From assembly GCA_000934455.1 (NCBI GenBank), contig KN888827.1, positions 41,968 through 105,967 of the forward strand: a stretch of DNA of 64,000 nt, written 5' to 3'. Positions 61,206 through 64,000 of this stretch are shown here, piece by piece (within the stretch, counting starts at the first letter, position 1; each line of letters begins with the position of its first letter). This DNA is from Apostichopus parvimensis. Taxonomy: Eukaryota > Echinodermata > Holothuroidea > Aspidochirotida > Stichopodidae. The position numbers and the translations under genes are program-made. The notes under the pieces were generated by a model. That model did no database searches. It saw only the letters and a program-made list of their open reading frames with translations, and was not told the DNA's origin.

Positions 61206-64000
61206 TGAATCATGCCGTTTGATCTTTACTGTCGGGGTTTCATTGTTTAGTTTTTCTGCAACCTGTTCATCACGTACAATAATTTACGTACTGTGTCCCC
61301 TGATAAATATCACACGATGCAGTCTGTATCAGAAGATAATGCATGAAATAATCTATACACAGTTTAACATGGCAAGACAATTAAGATTGTAACGGAAGAC
61401 AAATAAAAAAAAAGTGACCATGAAATTAATAATTATTACCATTATTTGTGTATTTCTTTTTCCATTTCCAAATATGTATTTTGTTTTTGGCATTACATAA
61501 TTCCTACATTAAGTTTTGACAATATGAAACCAGCCATAGAACATGTTGGAATATTATAAGTCACGGTTTGTGTAAGCAAAGATAAATTGGGTTGAATAAT
61601 ATGTATTGAAACGCTTGGCGTCGCCCGTCGAGACAGTGTAATTATCTAAGTGTCACAAGTAGGGCGGTGGGACGGTATGGTGGTAGGGGCCGTAGGGCGG
61701 TGGGGCGGTATGGTGGTAGGGCGGTGAGGCGATGTGTTCAGTATGGCACCGATAACACGTGACAAGTTTGTGAATAGACAGATACTAAGTTCCATAATCA
61801 TATCGTGTCTGCCAGGTAATATCTCCCAGACCCCTTCCACCCCTAACTTACCTTGCAGATATTCTGACTGAAGTAAGATGAGGTCCTTTTTGTTGATAAA
61901 AGGGTGCTTTCAGGAAATGTGGGGTACCTTTTCCTGTTGTTGTAATCAACACAGGGCAAGAGACTGTGTCTGGTTTATCAGGGATGTGATATTTAGACGA
62001 ATCCCCGGGTTTCATCAAGTGTCCTTGCATCGACTCGCTCTTGGAACAAAGCCCATTGACCTTGAGTAAAGATAGTTGTTTGTTCCGGGCCAAGATGTTG
62101 CACAATGGTGTATTGTATAACAAGCTATCGCAGTAGTACACTGCATTACCCCAGCACGTATCATGAAATGTTATCAATAAACATTTGGTAAAAATGTAAA
62201 AAAAAAAACATTTTTGGAAACGATGATGTATGGTTCGACTGAAAGGAATATTGTTATATGCCTAAAGTATTAGTCGTAAAAAGAGGTAAACAAAAAATAA
62301 ACATGACTCTTTGAAAGACTTAAAAAAAAAAAACAGTTGATTTCAAGCAGACGACAGATTGGTTCTTCTGTTCCCGGGCTGACTATACCTAGTTTATTAC
62401 TTCATTAATTGAATCCTCTTGAAGGAAGTTTAAGATAAAGACCATAAATTCAAGAGAGGACCTGTTAAAACAGATGTTTTTGCTGATGTTGTTCAATTTT
62501 GAATGTCATTCGTTTCGAATCCCCTGACCCTTGATGACTGTATAGGGAACGAAATGAATCTTGCGGGCCGCAGTGAAAATGTGTCATACCCAATCCAGCA
62601 CTCTGATTTACCCACACTAATCTACTGTGTTGAAATATTCTATCAAAATGATGCCCTTAGTCTCTCATTACAAACTCTCCCAATGTCTGCATATATCATT
62701 TTCCTCCGTACTTTCTTGTCACGCAGTTCTGTGCGCCCGCATTAATAGTCCAAACACTTCGCGGTACTTTGTCCCCGTTTCTATTTAAAGCCATGTATTC
62801 ATAATATGTTCCTTGAGTTCATTAGCATCTCTGATTCACAATTTTACGTCGATTTAATGAAGAGAGATTTCGAATTTAAAAAAACATCCGGTGTGATATT
62901 TGTATGTAATTAATATACGAATAGGATATAAATTGTCTGGACGAAAGACTTTTTTAGAACAAAATGTAATCATTCCTATCTTTGTATATATTGCTTGGTG
63001 TTATTAATCCTAGAGGTTATATACTGGCATAGAGCAATTTTTGACAATTTTACTTTGAACAATGATCCAGAAAAAAATTCTCTGTAAAATGTAATATTGT
63101 CGATCACAGTTGCAAAGGTTGCTTTAAAATATATGATGATTAATATATCTCTTTCTTGTTGACAAGATATTGTCTGTAAAACTTAATCCAAATCAGACGA
63201 TTTTTCGGTAATTTTTCAACTTGAAGAAGAAAGATCAAAGAAAAATGTCATCTGATTTTATTAGATCTTCAATGGAGCTGTCATATTGTATTGCCAGGTT
63301 GGGTGACTCCATCTTATCTTCAAAATAAACAAAAACTCGTGTTTTTACTAGTCATTGCAAAGTAAATTCTTGCCAAACCTATACAAGGTTTCTTTCCCAC
63401 AGTCTGTTTTTTTGTGTAAGTTATGATTGTATGTCGTTGTTCCTATAAACAATGTATGATATGCTCAGGTTGGATTTCCTATATAAAACGACTGGTATAC
63501 CATTTGTATACCATCACATGTAGTCCCCCATTAAAGATGTATTTTAAAGTTACGTTGTAATTTTTGTGCCGATGGTCTAACCAGGATATTCCAGCCCCCG
63601 TCCACCCCCCCGCCCCCCCGCCACAACCAAGAAGCTGTCATATCTAAAAACTCAAAGAAACTGCATTACCTCCTTCCATTCATCACCAAACCCCTATAGA
63701 ACTAATACTGCCGTTGTAGCATTTCAGCCTATATACTACCCTAACGTACATTTTGTTGTATGGTTTGTAATGTAGGCCTCTATAGAGGTACTGTTCCGTT
63801 ATATCTCGGCACTCCAAAATGGGAAACTGGGGATACAACGCGAGGCACACTACGACATTACAGAGCAAGAAAATTATAAGTTTAGAGTGAGATTTGCATA
63901 TGCTGATATGCTTAACAATGGCTTTAATTTTTGGCATATTTACCCTTATAGATGTATTTGTCCGGTCCAGTCAAACCCCCCCCCCCCCCCCCCCCCCCCC
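61206..64000. other. Region downstream of the cyclophilin gene
   Basis: Contains the cyclophilin 3' UTR and a GGGCGGT/GGTGGTAGG simple repeat at 61660-61735. Two AATAAA motifs closely followed by runs of A (62176 then about 62200; 62297 then about 62322) may mark old poly(A) insertions or 3' ends. A homopolymer of C (63976-64000) runs to the window edge. The open frames at 62503 and 63683 resemble no family I know and are probably chance. Confidence 0.6.
61402..61407 (+). terminator. Poly(A) signal of the cyclophilin gene
   Basis: AATAAA about 200 bp after the stop codon, the first in the 3' region. The A-run that follows is genomic. Confidence 0.55.

Noticed and set aside
63683-63937. 84-residue open frame on the minus strand
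   Set aside because: No recognisable motif; length is within chance for this base composition.
1-64000. CRISPR array, operon, prophage or defence system
   Set aside because: The genes are spliced animal genes; none of the repeats has the spacer pattern of CRISPR and no bacterial genes are present.

Overview
This is a window of AT-rich animal nuclear DNA with intron-rich genes, GT-AG splice sites, many short inverted-repeat transposons and many minisatellites. The encoded proteins are clearly metazoan. The compact exons and the repeat style suggest a marine invertebrate deuterostome, most likely an echinoderm, but the sequence alone does not fix the species. There are three assembly gaps: 24558-24897, 36691-36740 and 52684-52983. 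No open reading frame track gives the real genes, because the coding sequence is cut into 45-280 bp exons; I rebuilt three genes exon by exon from splice sites, reading phase and family similarity.

Gene 1, 119-11095 on the minus strand, is ALDH7A1 (antiquitin, alpha-aminoadipic semialdehyde dehydrogenase). Sixteen coding exons give 494 residues, all in phase, with the catalytic Cys and Glu present. The last 40-45 residues lie beyond the left edge. Its introns hold two copies of one TTAA-flanked inverted-repeat element in opposite orientations, a 5'-truncated non-LTR retrotransposon, two hAT-like MITEs and a G-rich minisatellite.

Gene 2, 13370-46000 on the plus strand, is an alpha-arrestin of the ARRDC2/3/4 group. 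Nine coding exons give a 405-residue protein with N and C arrestin domains and two C-terminal PPxY motifs. It is head-to-head with gene 1. Introns 2 (13.8 kb) and 4 (8.5 kb) are large. Intron 4 ends in about 3.5 kb of nearly continuous tandem repeats that run up to the exon 5 acceptor. Intron 6 carries about 700 bp of a CCCCTAGTC-type repeat with G-quadruplex potential on the template strand. Intron 8 carries a hammerhead-ribozyme-like motif typical of Penelope-like retroelements.

The region 46001-54400 shows no gene that I can support.

Gene 3, 56070-61205 on the plus strand, is a secretory-pathway cyclophilin (PPIB/PPIC-like). Four coding exons give 234 residues, with a likely TATA promoter and non-coding first exon at 54406-54511. 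The catalytic Arg is kept, but several pocket residues are changed. The remainder to 64000 is non-coding as far as I can see.

The three genes are not a pathway: one is in lysine catabolism and osmolyte/aldehyde metabolism, one is in receptor trafficking and ubiquitination, and one is in secretory protein folding. Their human relatives ALDH7A1, PPIC and ARRDC3 all lie on chromosome 5q, so this may be a small remnant of ancient animal linkage. I saw no CRISPR, operon-like or defence system. The most unusual signals are repeat and RNA-structure features inside introns.
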